60,897 nt of DNA from Thiohalocapsa marina. Its GTDB lineage: Bacteria; Pseudomonadota; Gammaproteobacteria; Chromatiales; Chromatiaceae. The stretch's first letter is position 1. Each line of letters begins with the position of its first letter. This document shows, one piece after another, positions 1 to 7,967 of this stretch. Location of the stretch: assembly GCF_008632335.1 (NCBI RefSeq), contig NZ_VWXX01000021.1, forward strand, positions 1-60,897, given 5' to 3'. Made by a program: the position numbers and the translations under genes. The notes beneath the pieces are model-generated. The model worked only from the letters and a program-made list of their open reading frames with translations. It had not been told where the DNA came from and did not search any database.

Positions 1-60
1 GCGGATAAGCGAAGCGCATCCGCCACAGGCCACAACGGCGGATGCGCTTCGCTTATCCGC
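1..60. repeat. Perfect long palindrome, repeat family C, left-end copy
   Basis: Two perfect 24-bp inverted arms (positions 1-24 and 37-60) flank a 12-base loop. The arms start GCGGATAAGCG. The first 47 bases are identical to the last 47 bases of the window (60851-60897), and a reverse-oriented copy lies at 25193-25289. This is the kind of dispersed palindrome on which short-read assemblies break. Confidence 0.9.
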
Positions 61-600
61 CCTACAGTGTTCACCTTGTTTTGGACGCGTTCCTTATTGG
101 CCAGGCGGTCCGTTCGATCAGCGCGTCCCAAGCGATGCGAAGATCGCCACAAAGAGAGGGTGCATGCCGGCGCGACGTTTGACTGATGGTCGAACGTCGC
201 CCCGGCATTGCGAAGGGCCTGTCGGGGCCAGGTGACCTGGCCTGTGAGGTTGCCCGTCGTGTCTTGCAGGGACCATCGGGCTTGTTATGTGTTGTGCACT
301 GTCATTCGGCCTGGGCGTGCCAGAAATCAGTGTCGTCTGGGCGCTGGTTGTTTCAGATCTGTGTCTGTCGATTGTCGTTCTGTTCCCGTGGCCTGTATGC
401 AGATCGGCTTTGCCGGTGGGCTGCCGTGATGCTGCAGTTCGGTGCCCAGTCCCGTGTGCAGTCTTGTGCACCAAGGGCGTAGTCTGGGCCACGGGTTGCG
501 CCTGTCCTCTCTCGCCTCCTCACCGGCCTGTCCGAACCCCGCGCAGAAGCAGCACGAAAGGTTCTGGCCAATCTGGACTGCAGCTTAGCCTTGCAGGTGC
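61..600. other. Gene-free stretch upstream of the LysR gene
   Basis: About 540 bases between the end palindrome and the LysR regulatory region. Open frames on both strands here give low-complexity, His/Arg/Thr-rich translations with no recognisable domain, and none has a convincing ribosome binding site. I see no RNA gene. It may be intergenic DNA or a decayed gene. Confidence 0.4.
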
Positions 601-625
601 ATTCGATCCATATAGCTGATCGAAT
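601..625. promoter_or_regulatory. Inverted repeat, candidate LysR-type operator
   Basis: A perfect 8-bp inverted repeat, ATTCGATC / GATCGAAT, is separated by 9 bases. Its right arm ends 94 bases before the LysR start codon. It contains a T-N11-A arrangement typical of LysR-type operators, and a related half-site-like ATTCGAA follows at about 633. LysR regulators usually bind such dyads at their own promoter, so autoregulation is a reasonable inference. No divergent target gene is visible. Confidence 0.45.
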
Positions 626-719
626 AGAGGTGATTCGAAATTGGAATATTTGCAGCCATCATCCGAGGGCTGAACACAAAACCACCGGAATTTCGTAGGT
701 AACGGCTCTGGAATCCCGC

Positions 720-1718
720 ATGCTAACGCCCGATGTTCGTCTACTGAAGGTCTTCGATGAGGTGTACAAGACGCGCAGCGTGAGCCGGGCGGCGGAGAAT
801 CTGTCCCTTGGACAGCCGGCGGTAAGCATCGCGCTGGGCAAGCTGCGGGAGCATTTCGGTGATCCGCTGTTCGTGCGCACCTCTTCGGGCATGGAGCCGA
901 CGCCGTTCGGCCAGACGCTGATCAAGCCCATGCGCGCGGCCATTGAGGCCATCGATGTCGCCCTGGGGCAGCACTCTGCCTTCGATCCGGCGCTGTCGCG
1001 TCGCGTCTTCACCGTGGCCATGACCGACACCAGCCAGATGGCGCTGTTGCCGGATCTGCTGCATCGCATCCGCGAGGTGGCGCCGAACGTGCAGATCCGG
1101 GTGGTGTCGCTGTCGACTGCCACCGGTCGGCGACTGGAGGCGGGCGAGGTGGATCTGGCCATCGGTTTCATGCCGGAGCTGGACGCGGGCTTCTATCAAC
1201 AGACGCTGTTTCGGCAGCACTACGTCTGCCTGGTGTCCGCGGGGCACCCGCGGGTGCGCGAGCAGCTTGATCTGGCAGCGTTCGAGCGCGAGGAGCACGC
1301 CGTGGTGCGCACCTCAGGCAGCGGCCATCAGATCATCGAGCGGGAGATTGCACGGCAGAACATCAAGCGCCGCGTGGCCGTTACCATTCCGGACTTCGTC
1401 GGCGCCGCCTTCGTTGCCGAGGCCACGGACCTGGTGGCGACCATTCCGGGCCGCCTGAGCGAGGCCCTGGCCCGGCGCGGCCGGTTCAGGATCTTTCCGG
1501 TGCCCTTTCCGATGCCGGAGTACGCCATCAAGCAGCACTGGCACGAGCGTTATCACTACGATCTGGGCAGCCAATGGCTGCGCGGACTCATCCGCGACCT
1601 GCTGGGGGGAATGAATGATCCGGTTCGACAATACCTATGTGCGCCTGCCGGCGGTGCTGCACGCACCGGTGACACCGACGCCGGTGCGTGCGCCGCGGCT
1701 GATCCGGCTCAACCATGA
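720..1718 (+). CDS. LysR-family transcriptional regulator (NodD/PcpR-like)
   Basis: A 332-residue DNA-binding regulator. Residues 1-60 form the winged helix-turn-helix, with the LysR signature SVSRAAENLSLGQPAVS. Residues about 90-300 form the substrate-binding domain of the NodD/PcpR type (for example DLAIGFMPELDAGFYQQ). Typical members end near residue 300. Here no stop codon occurs, so about 35 Ala/Gly-rich residues are added while the frame runs 104 bases into selO. The overlap suggests co-transcription with selO. There is no strong Shine-Dalgarno before the ATG; GGA at about 711 is the best match. The effector is unknown. A dyad at 601-625 may be its operator. Confidence 0.88.
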   Translation: MLTPDVRLLKVFDEVYKTRSVSRAAENLSLGQPAVSIALGKLREHFGDPLFVRTSSGMEPTPFGQTLIKPMRAAIEAIDVALGQHSAFDPALSRRVFTVAMTDTSQMALLPDLLHRIREVAPNVQIRVVSLSTATGRRLEAGEVDLAIGFMPELDAGFYQQTLFRQHYVCLVSAGHPRVREQLDLAAFEREEHAVVRTSGSGHQIIEREIARQNIKRRVAVTIPDFVGAAFVAEATDLVATIPGRLSEALARRGRFRIFPVPFPMPEYAIKQHWHERYHYDLGSQWLRGLIRDLLGGMNDPVRQYLCAPAGGAARTGDTDAGACAAADPAQP

Positions 1719-3099
1719 GTTGGCAACGGAGCTGGGGCTGGATGCGGATGAGTGGGCGTCGTCGGCCGGGGCCGCCGTGCTGGGGGGCAACCGCTTGCCG
1801 CCGGGGGCGGAACCCCTGGCCATGGCCTATGCCGGTCACCAGTTCGGCCAGTTCGTGCCGTCGCTGGGCGACGGTCGGGCGGTGCTGCTGGGGGAGCTGG
1901 TGGATGTCGCCGGCCAGCGTCGGGATCTGCACCTGAAGGGTGCGGGCCGCACGCCGTTTTCCCGCGGGGGTGACGGTCGGGCGGCGCTTGGGCCGGTGGT
2001 GCGTGAATATGTCCTCGGCGAGGCGATGGCGGGTCTGGGAATCCCGACGACCCGGGCGCTGGCGATGGTGGCCACCGGTGAGGCGGTCTATCGGGACCGG
2101 CCGGAGCCGGGCGCGGTCCTGGCCCGTGTTGCCGCCGGTCATGTGCGGGTGGGGACCTTCCAGTATGTCGCCAATCTGGGCGATCTGGATGCGGTGCGAG
2201 CGCTGGCGGACTATGTGATCGACCGGCATTATCCGGACTGTGCAGCGGCGGGTCAGCGCTATCGGGCGCTGTTCGAGGCGGTGGCACAGGCGCAGGCGGC
2301 GTTGATCGCGCGCTGGATGCTGGTGGGTTTCATCCATGGGGTGATGAATACCGACAACATGGCCATCTCCGGCGAGACCATCGACTATGGTCCCTGCGCC
2401 TTCATGGACCGGTACCATCCGGCGACGAAGTTCAGTTCCATCGATCACGGCGGGCGCTATGCCTATGACCGCCAGCCGGGCATCGGTTACTGGAATCTGG
2501 CGCAGCTGGCCAATTGTCTGTTGCCGCTGCTGGCTGACGATGAGGCGGACGGCGAGGCGGCGCGGCAGTGGGCCCTGGGGGCGCTGGACCGATATGGTGA
2601 GGCGGTGGATGCGGCTTATGTTGATGGCTTGTGTGCCAAGATCGGGTTGCAGCGGCCGCGGGCTGGCGATCGGGAGCTGGCGCTGGATCTGCTCGCCCGG
2701 ATGGCGGAGCAGGGGGCGGATTTCACCAATACCTTCAGGTTGTTGAGCGATCTGTCGGCGGAGGCGTCGGAGCGGGATGCGCCGTTGCGGGCGTTGTTTG
2801 ATCAGCCGGCGGTGCTGGATGACTGGGTCGGGCGCTGGCGGCGGCGTCTGGCGCAGGAGGAGCGCCCGGATGCGGCGCGTCAGGCGGCGATGCGGTTGGT
2901 GAATCCGGCGTTCATTCCGCGCAATCATCTGGTGCAGCGGGTGATCGAGGCGGCGACCGGTGAGACGATGGATCTGGGGCCGCTGGATGCGTTGTTGCGG
3001 GTGGTTGCGCGTCCGTACGATGAGGATGCGGGTTCGGCGGAGTATCGGCGTCCGCCGCGGCCGGAGGAGGAGGTTCAGCGGACCTTTTGCGGGACTTGA
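1615..3099 (+). CDS. selO: SelO (YdiU) protein adenylyltransferase
   Basis: A 494-residue pseudokinase-fold enzyme that transfers AMP from ATP to Ser/Thr/Tyr residues of target proteins, linked in E. coli to redox homeostasis. Visible family motifs are HLKGAGRTPFSRGGDGR near residue 104, the catalytic-loop equivalent GVMNTDNM near 241 and IDYGPCAFMD near 256. The C-terminus ends TFCGT: the near-terminal cysteine occupies the place where eukaryotic SelO carries selenocysteine. The ATG at 1615 follows GGGGGGA at about 1605-1610 and lies inside the LysR gene, so translation may be coupled. Length is normal for the family. Confidence 0.93.
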   Translation: MIRFDNTYVRLPAVLHAPVTPTPVRAPRLIRLNHELATELGLDADEWASSAGAAVLGGNRLPPGAEPLAMAYAGHQFGQFVPSLGDGRAVLLGELVDVAGQRRDLHLKGAGRTPFSRGGDGRAALGPVVREYVLGEAMAGLGIPTTRALAMVATGEAVYRDRPEPGAVLARVAAGHVRVGTFQYVANLGDLDAVRALADYVIDRHYPDCAAAGQRYRALFEAVAQAQAALIARWMLVGFIHGVMNTDNMAISGETIDYGPCAFMDRYHPATKFSSIDHGGRYAYDRQPGIGYWNLAQLANCLLPLLADDEADGEAARQWALGALDRYGEAVDAAYVDGLCAKIGLQRPRAGDRELALDLLARMAEQGADFTNTFRLLSDLSAEASERDAPLRALFDQPAVLDDWVGRWRRRLAQEERPDAARQAAMRLVNPAFIPRNHLVQRVIEAATGETMDLGPLDALLRVVARPYDEDAGSAEYRRPPRPEEEVQRTFCGT

Positions 3100-3226
3100 C
3101 GGGCGTGCTTTGGGTTTGTGTTCTGTGTCTTGCTCCGTTTCATTTGGTGTTTTTTAGCTGTTGTGTTTGTTTCAGTCCGTCTGCCGTGTTTGGGTTAGCT
3201 GGCGTGTTGCGGCGTTCTTTGGTGCC
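3100..3226. other. G/T-rich, A-poor gap after selO
   Basis: The 127 bases after selO are strikingly rich in G and T on the plus strand and nearly lack A, unlike the balanced GC-rich genes around them. No open reading frame or T-tailed hairpin is evident. It could be a decayed region or a strand-biased mutation footprint. Confidence 0.4.
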
Positions 3227-3351
3227 GTGAGCAGGTCGGGTATCGGCGCTCTGGGGACGCCGTGAATACGTCCGTGTAGGCTTCACGATCGCATCCCTGT
3301 TCAGATCAAGGGCGATCGAGACCCCAGAGCGCCGACACCCGGCCTGCTCAC
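3227..3351. repeat. Composite repeat family B, large palindrome (copy 1)
   Basis: An imperfect inverted repeat of about 125 bp. The outer arms read GTGAGCAGGTCGGGTATCGG and its near-complement ending GGCCTGCTCAC. An inner GCGCTCTGGGG / CCCCAGAGCGC pair is followed by a GATCGCATCCCTG-like core. Closely related palindromes occur at 6366-6470 and 25015-25116. There is no coding potential; it sits downstream of selO. Confidence 0.8.
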
Positions 3352-3359
3352 TCTGTCTG

Positions 3360-3489
3360 CCACCGTGCTTGCGCCACCTCCCGGCCTGCGCGCCTCGCCG
3401 TCATTCCGGCAGGATGCCGGAATCCATTGCCAGGGATGGCAAGCGTTGCTGTCGACCACCGTGCTTGCGCCACCTCCCGGCCTGCGCGC
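3360..3489 (+). repeat. 34-bp direct repeat bracketing an ATTCCGGC palindrome
   Basis: An identical 34-base sequence, starting CCACCGTGCTTGCGCC, occurs at 3360-3393 and again at 3456-3489. Between them lies the short palindrome ATTCCGGCAGGATGCCGGAAT-like, a sequence type widespread as dispersed repeats in proteobacteria. The arrangement suggests local duplication around a small palindrome just upstream of the lipoprotein gene. Confidence 0.75.
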
Positions 3490-3551
3490 GTCACGCCGGA
3501 GCCGCGCTCGGCTTATACTGCGGTTCTGTCATGTCACTGTGGATCCATGCC

Positions 3552-3974
3552 ATGTCTGTTGTCTCTCCGGCGCGCGGCCTCGGGCTTGTTCTGCTTTGCG
3601 CGCTGGTCGTGACGGGCTGCGGGCGCATCAAGCAGGACCGCATGGCGGAGTCGCTGTATGCGGCGACCAAGGGCTATGCGGAGTCCGTGCGCTGGGGCTA
3701 CTTCGAGTCGGCGGTGGGGTTTGTGCATCCGGATGTGCGGGCGGATGTGGATTTCTCGGTGCTGGACAATGTGCGGGTCACGGGTTACGAGGTGGTCCAG
3801 CCGGCGCTCATCGGCGCCCAGCAGCAGGCGGTGCAGGTGGTCCGCATCGAGTATGTGCTGGAGGATCGGCAGCGGCTGAAGCAGTTGACCCAGCGGGAGG
3901 ACTGGCGCTGGGATGATGCGCAATCCACCTGGTGGCTGCACACGCCTTTGCCGGCGTTTGCGGCCACACCCTGA
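3552..3974 (+). CDS. Small predicted lipoprotein of unknown function
   Basis: A 140-residue protein with a clear lipoprotein signal: a hydrophobic stretch at residues 10-20 and the lipobox VVTGC with the lipidated cysteine at 23. It is therefore expected to be anchored in the inner or outer membrane facing the periplasm. I do not recognise the mature domain. It is about 115 residues with a tryptophan-rich end (DWRWDDAQSTWWLHTP) and looks like a small alpha+beta domain. The ATG at 3552 is chosen because it gives a normal signal peptide; ATG 3531 is in frame and would add seven residues. A multi-hairpin repeat begins 13 bases after the stop. Confidence 0.7.
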   Translation: MSVVSPARGLGLVLLCALVVTGCGRIKQDRMAESLYAATKGYAESVRWGYFESAVGFVHPDVRADVDFSVLDNVRVTGYEVVQPALIGAQQQAVQVVRIEYVLEDRQRLKQLTQREDWRWDDAQSTWWLHTPLPAFAATP

Positions 3975-3986
3975 ATCTGGCATCCC

Positions 3987-4145
3987 CAGGGAAACGCTGA
4001 TTGATTCAGCATTTCCCGTGCGGGGCAGTAGGCCTCGCCATTTTTGGCGGCGCAAGCCGCTGAAAATGAAGCGATTCGGAAACCGCATTTTCGAATCTCG
4101 TGCTGGTGTTTGGCCAGGATGGCCAATAAATCAGCGTCTTCCTAG
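3987..4145 (+). repeat. Multi-hairpin element (family A), full copy 1
   Basis: A full-length element of about 157 bp running from GGGAAACGCTGATT to AATAAATCAGCGTCTTCC. It shows the internal hairpins typical of the family, including GGCGGCGCAAGCCGC-like and TTGGCCAGGATGGCCAA. It fills the gap between the lipoprotein gene and the TraB-family gene, ending 15 bases before the latter's start, so it would lie in the TraB 5' leader. The right flank is TAG; the left flank (CAG) differs. Confidence 0.85.
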
Positions 4146-4160
4146 AGTATCGAGCGCGTT

Positions 4161-5363
4161 ATGGAGACACAGGAAGAACCCTTGCTGACGGTGGAGGCGG
4201 GTGGTGCGCAGGTCACGCTGCTGGGCACGGCCCATGTGTCGCGCAGCAGCGCGGCCAAGGTGCAGGAACTGTTGCAGCAGGAGGGCGGCGGTTTCGATGC
4301 GGTGGCGGTGGAGCTGTGTCCCAGCCGTTATAACGCCATTGTCAATCCGGACAGTCTGAGTCGCATGGATCTGTTCGCGGTGATCCGCGAGGGTCGCGTC
4401 TACATGGTGGCGGCCAGTCTGGCGCTGTCGGCTTATCAGCAGCGGCTGGCGGAGCAGTTCGACATCGAGCCGGGTGCGGAGCAGCGGATGGCGATCGAGC
4501 AGGCGCGGCAGCATGGGCTGCCGGTGTTGCTGATCGACCGCGAGCTGGGCATCACGCTGAAGCGGGCGGCCCGGAATCTGGGTTGGTGGAGGCGGCTGAA
4601 TCTGTTCTCGGGCCTGCTGGCGGGCTTGCTGTCGCGCGAGCAGGTGAGCGAGGAGGAGATCGAGCGGCTGAAGCAGGGCGATGTGTTGGAGACGACCTTT
4701 GCGGAGTTTGCACAGGATCGGGCGGATCTGTACCGGCCGCTGATCGCGGAGCGTGATCGCTATATGGCGCTGCGTCTGCAGCAGTCGCTCGGCGAGCAGC
4801 CGCTGGCGCGGGTGCTGGCGGTGGTGGGCGCAGGTCACATGAAGGGGTTGGCGGAGCAGTTGGTGCGCCCGTCGGCCGCACCGGAGACGGAGATTGCGGC
4901 GCTGGAGCAGGTGCCTCCGACTTCGCGGCTGTGGCGTCTGCTGCCTTGGGTGGTGGTGGCGGTGATCCTGGGTGTGTTCGTCTATGGCTTTACCCGAAGC
5001 CCGGCGCTGGGCTGGAACCTGGTGCTGGATTGGGTGCTGATCAACGGCTCGCTCTCGGCGCTGGGCACGATCCTGGCGGCGGCGCATCCGCTGACGGTGG
5101 TCGGTGCCTTTTTTGCGGCACCGCTGACGTCGCTGAATCCGACCATCGGTGCGGGCATGGTGGCGGGGGGCATCGAGCTGAGCCTGCGCCGCCCCAGTGT
5201 CGGTGATTTCGGCCGTCTGCGCAGCGATCTCTCGGGTCTGCGCGGTTGGTGGCGCAATCGTGTGTCGCGGGTGTTGCTGGTCTTCATCTTCAGCAGCCTC
5301 GGCTCTGCGCTGGGCACCTATGTGGCGGGCTTCCGGATCGTCGGCCGGCTGGTAGGTGCCTGA
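4161..5363 (+). CDS. TraB/GumN-family protein with C-terminal membrane domain
   Basis: A 400-residue member of the TraB (pheromone-shutdown) family, whose fold is related to erythromycin esterase/ChaN-like hydrolases. The N-terminal soluble domain (1-245) carries the family motif LLGTAHVSRSS near residue 20 and VVGAGHMKGL near 220. From about 258 onward there are several hydrophobic membrane segments. The bacterial function is not established; in Enterococcus TraB reduces production of a peptide pheromone. The gene ends seven bases from the convergent esterase gene. A multi-hairpin repeat lies immediately upstream, and no strong ribosome binding site is visible. Confidence 0.85.
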   Translation: METQEEPLLTVEAGGAQVTLLGTAHVSRSSAAKVQELLQQEGGGFDAVAVELCPSRYNAIVNPDSLSRMDLFAVIREGRVYMVAASLALSAYQQRLAEQFDIEPGAEQRMAIEQARQHGLPVLLIDRELGITLKRAARNLGWWRRLNLFSGLLAGLLSREQVSEEEIERLKQGDVLETTFAEFAQDRADLYRPLIAERDRYMALRLQQSLGEQPLARVLAVVGAGHMKGLAEQLVRPSAAPETEIAALEQVPPTSRLWRLLPWVVVAVILGVFVYGFTRSPALGWNLVLDWVLINGSLSALGTILAAAHPLTVVGAFFAAPLTSLNPTIGAGMVAGGIELSLRRPSVGDFGRLRSDLSGLRGWWRNRVSRVLLVFIFSSLGSALGTYVAGFRIVGRLVGA

Positions 5364-5369
5364 CGGGGT

Positions 5370-6068
5370 TCAGGATGCGGCGCCGGATTCAGGGTCGCTG
5401 CCGGACAGGGCTGCGCGGATCAAGCGGATGGCGTCGTCCATGTGCTGGAAGGCGTGGTCACCGCCGGGATAGATGTGCACCCGGGCGCAGCGGCGATAGA
5501 GCGTGGCGGCGATCTGGTGGTCGATGAGTTCGTCGCCGGCGTCCAGCAGCAGCGTCGTGGGTATGCCGTCGTCGTCACCGTCGCAGGGGCTGTCGACGGC
5601 ATAGGCGCGGGTGGCTTCGATGAGGTCGGGCGTGAGCAGGTAGTGTTCCCCGGCCGCGGTGGTCATGGGGGTGTCGGCCAGGGTGGGGAGCAGTCGCCAG
5701 GGCTGCAGTGCCGGGTTGATCATGAACAGGTGCGTGATCGGAAAGCGCCGGGCGAGGGCCTGTCCGTAGAAGCCGCCCATGGAGCTGCCGACGATGATGG
5801 GCGCAGATCCCGTGCCGGCGACTCCCGTGCGGGCGAGTCGTGCGCCGATGGTTTGTGTATCAAAGGCTTGCGTGCTAGTCAGTTGCTCGCCAGTGAGATG
5901 TTCGCCAGTGAGCTGGCTGAGCAGCGCCGTCAGCTGTGCCATCGCCTGATGCGGGCGGTGGGCGGGATAGTCCGGGGCCACGACCTCTGCCGGGGTCAAG
6001 GCCTCGCGCAGCAACCGCGCCTTCAGTGACTGACCCGAGCTGTTCAGTCCGTGCAGATAGAGGATCAT
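5370..6068 (-). CDS. YqiA-like alpha/beta-hydrolase esterase
   Basis: A 232-residue UPF0227/YqiA-type serine esterase. It starts MILYLHGLNSSGQS, the typical oxyanion-hole strand. The nucleophile elbow GSSMGG is near residue 96, the acid region LLDAGDELID is near 185 and the catalytic histidine lies in GGDHAFQHMDD near 208. E. coli YqiA hydrolyses short acyl CoA and p-nitrophenyl esters. An extra Thr/Gln-rich insert (HLTGEQLTSTQAFDTQ) makes it longer than E. coli YqiA (about 190 residues). It converges tail to tail with the TraB-family gene, and a multi-hairpin repeat lies 47 bases upstream of its start. Confidence 0.85.
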   Translation of the reverse strand: MILYLHGLNSSGQSLKARLLREALTPAEVVAPDYPAHRPHQAMAQLTALLSQLTGEHLTGEQLTSTQAFDTQTIGARLARTGVAGTGSAPIIVGSSMGGFYGQALARRFPITHLFMINPALQPWRLLPTLADTPMTTAAGEHYLLTPDLIEATRAYAVDSPCDGDDDGIPTTLLLDAGDELIDHQIAATLYRRCARVHIYPGGDHAFQHMDDAIRLIRAALSGSDPESGAAS

Positions 6069-6115
6069 GCGACTATTACGGTGACGGTGTATTGATCTAG
6101 TCTGGAATGCTGAGC

Positions 6116-6274
6116 TTAGGGAAATGCTGATTTATTCGGCATTTCCCGTGCGGGGCAGGAGGCCCCGCCATTTTTAGCGGCGCAAGCCGCTGAAAATGAA
6201 GCGATTCGGAAACCGCGTTTTCGAATCGCGTGCTGATTTTTGGCCAGGAGGCCAATAAATCAGCGTCTCCTTAG
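6116..6274 (+). repeat. Multi-hairpin element (family A), full copy 2 (reference copy)
   Basis: This copy shows the architecture most clearly. Hairpins in order are GGGAAATGC/GCATTTCCC, GCGGGGC/GCCCCGC, AGCGGC-GCAA-GCCGCT, a 13-bp stem starting GCGATTCG with loop CGC, and a TTGGCC-AGGA-GGCCAA stem extended by the AATAAATCAGC end. Both flanks carry TTAG, consistent with a short target duplication. It lies upstream of the YqiA-like gene. Confidence 0.9.
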
Positions 6275-6294
6275 TGTATCGACCCGCTTAACAA

Positions 6295-6349
6295 AGGGGC
6301 AGTATTCATCAACAGGGATGTCCTGGGTTGGTATATGGATCGATCGCTA
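6295..6349 (+). repeat. Family B 48-bp module (copy a)
   Basis: A module starting AGGGGCAGTATTCATC and ending GGTATATGGATCGATCG. It recurs at 6542-6595 and, in reverse orientation and more diverged, at 24800-24847, 24871-24920 and 25140-25188; a shorter relative lies at 32106-32147. Here it directly precedes the family B palindrome through a GCGAGCTTGGGTTC linker. Confidence 0.75.
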
Positions 6350-6365
6350 CGCGAGCTTGGGTTCA

Positions 6366-6470
6366 CGGGTTGGGTGTCGGCGCTCTGAGGACGCCGTGAA
6401 TACATCCCTGTAGGCTTCACGATCGCATCCCTGCGATCGAGACCCCAGAGCGCCTACACCCAACCCGCTT
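6366..6470. repeat. Composite repeat family B, large palindrome (copy 2)
   Basis: Arms CGGGTTGGGTGTCGGCGCTC and the complement ending ACACCCAACCCGC enclose a roughly 60-bp core with GATCGCATCCCTG. It is close in sequence to the copies at 3227-3351 and 25015-25116. Sequence on its right (GAAGTGACTGGCGATGGTCC) also recurs, inverted, next to the copy near 25 kb, so the repeated unit is larger than the palindrome. Confidence 0.8.
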
Positions 6471-6541
6471 ATGAAGTGACTGGCGATGGTCCAGCACAAC
6501 ACTGGGACCTGTGGACATGGGACAGCGTATAACTTAAATAC

Positions 6542-6631
6542 GGGGACAGTAATTAAAGCCAGGGATGTTCCGGGTTGGTATATGGATCGATCGCTACGCG
6601 AGCTTGGGTTCGCGGGTTGGGTGTCGGCGCT
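6542..6631 (+). repeat. Family B 48-bp module (copy b) with partial palindrome arm
   Basis: Begins GGGGACAGTAATTAAAGCC, continues through GGTATATGGATCGATCG and the GCGAGCTTGGGTTCG linker, and stops after the first arm of the palindrome (GGGTGTCGGCGCT). The second arm is missing. It repeats 6315-6386 almost exactly, so this gap carries a direct duplication. Confidence 0.75.
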
Positions 6632-6670
6632 GGCCGGCAAGCCGCCGGGGCCGAAGCATGGGCCTCTGGC

Positions 6671-6676
6671 GTATAC
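6671..6676 (+). promoter_or_regulatory. Candidate -10 box for the small gene at 6714
   Basis: The hexamer GTATAC/TATACT lies 38 bases before the chosen start codon and about 25 bases before the Shine-Dalgarno GAGGAG (6701-6706). No clear -35 box is visible because the repeat ends just upstream. The assignment rests on position and the TATACT match only. Confidence 0.35.
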
Positions 6677-6713
6677 TGTGGGCTTTGCAATGCCGACGCT
6701 GAGGAGCAAACCG

Positions 6714-6980
6714 ATGGAGGCCGATGTGCAGACGCCGATGGAGCGAGTCGAGCGGCTCTATGCCGACCTGGTGCTCCACTATGGCGAGGGCGACCAGCGC
6801 GAGATCCGCGCCGCTGCGAAGATCCTGCTGGTGGCGCTGGCCAAGTTCCGCGAGCATGGCGGTCCGCAGTGGGAATCGCTGCTGGATGAGTATGTGAATG
6901 CGCTGAAGCAGGATCCGGCGCGGTTCGAGCGCATGCTGGAGAGCAACCGGGCCACGGCCTCCGATCAGTTGCTGGCCTGA
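6714..6980 (+). CDS. Small conserved-looking helical protein, unknown
   Basis: An 88-residue soluble protein, predominantly alpha-helical and charged (VERLYADLVLHYGEGDQREI, KILLVALAKF, RFERMLESN). I do not recognise a family. The ATG at 6714 is preceded by GAGGAG at optimal spacing and by a TATACT-like -10 box. Longer in-frame starts would translate the upstream repeat and are unlikely. It is followed 71 bases later by the mutarotase gene, with which it may be co-transcribed. Confidence 0.6.
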   Translation: MEADVQTPMERVERLYADLVLHYGEGDQREIRAAAKILLVALAKFREHGGPQWESLLDEYVNALKQDPARFERMLESNRATASDQLLA

Positions 6981-7051
6981 ATTGGCGAAAGGTGAATCGG
7001 GGAAAGGCTGGATACGTCAGCGTCTTCGGAACTCGGACCACAGGAGCCATC

Positions 7052-7957
7052 ATGGACATCGACCAGGCCAACGAAGAATTCGGCATTCCGGGGAGCGTGC
7101 AGATCTGTGCCGGACGCGGCGACCTGCCGCTGATCATCGTCGACAACGCGTTTGCGCGTGCCGAGATCAGTGCCTATGCAGGGCAGGTGCTGTCGTACTG
7201 CCCGGAGGACGCCGAGGCGGACCTGCTGTTCGTCAGCCGCGAGGCCCGGTTCCAGCGCGGTCAGGCCATCAAGGGTGGTATCCCGGTCTGCTGGCCCTGG
7301 TTCGGACCCGATCCGGAGGTCCTTGGCCGGCCGGACCACGGCTTTGTCCGCACCCGGCAGTGGACGCTGCTGCTCACCGAGGTGATGGCGGACGGCGCGG
7401 TCCGGATCCGGCTCGGCATCACTGACGATGCCGCATCGCGAGCGCTATGGCCGCATGCGTTTGCGCTGGAACTCGAGGTCACCATCGGACGCACCCTTGA
7501 GGTGGCCCTGGTCAGTCGCAACCCGGGCGATGCGCCGGTGACGCTGACCCAGGCGCTGCATGCCTACTTCCGCATCGGCAACATCCGCCAGGCACAGGTG
7601 CTGGGGCTCGCCGGCCACGAGTACATCGACAAGGTTGGTGAAGCGGTGCGCCGTCGGCAGTCCGGTCCGGTGAATTTCGACGGGCCGGTGAACCGTATCT
7701 ATGTCGACACCCTGGATGGCCTGATCATCGATGATCCGGCGCTGGGGCGGCGCATCCACATCGAGCGCGAGGGCAGCCGCTCGGTGGTGGTCTGGAATCC
7801 GTGGATCGGGCAGGCCCAAGCCATGGCGGACTTTGGCGATGACGAATATTCCGCCATGCTCTGCGTGGAGTCCGCCAATGCCGGGGACGACGAGGTGACG
7901 TTGGCGCCGGGGGCGAGCCATCGGCTGGCCACGCGCTATGCGATCCGCAGCGATTGA
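7052..7957 (+). CDS. D-hexose-6-phosphate mutarotase (YeaD-like)
   Basis: A 301-residue galactose-mutarotase-fold enzyme that interconverts alpha and beta anomers of hexose-6-phosphates such as glucose-6-phosphate. Visible signatures are KGGIPVCWPWFGP near residue 75 and RPDHGFVRTRQW near 92, which carries the catalytic histidine; the acidic region is in the C-terminal half (for example VWNPWIGQAQAMADF). The ATG at 7052 follows GGAG at about 7043-7046, giving the start MDIDQANEEF. The stop lies 10 bases before the chosen start of glnE, so the two genes are probably one transcription unit. Confidence 0.9.
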   Translation: MDIDQANEEFGIPGSVQICAGRGDLPLIIVDNAFARAEISAYAGQVLSYCPEDAEADLLFVSREARFQRGQAIKGGIPVCWPWFGPDPEVLGRPDHGFVRTRQWTLLLTEVMADGAVRIRLGITDDAASRALWPHAFALELEVTIGRTLEVALVSRNPGDAPVTLTQALHAYFRIGNIRQAQVLGLAGHEYIDKVGEAVRRRQSGPVNFDGPVNRIYVDTLDGLIIDDPALGRRIHIEREGSRSVVVWNPWIGQAQAMADFGDDEYSAMLCVESANAGDDEVTLAPGASHRLATRYAIRSD

Positions 7958-7967
7958 GCCCACGAGC

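Noticed and set aside
118-492. Possible gene in the first 500 bases
   Set aside because: The translation is Thr/His/Arg-rich, has no ribosome binding site and matches no family that I recognise.
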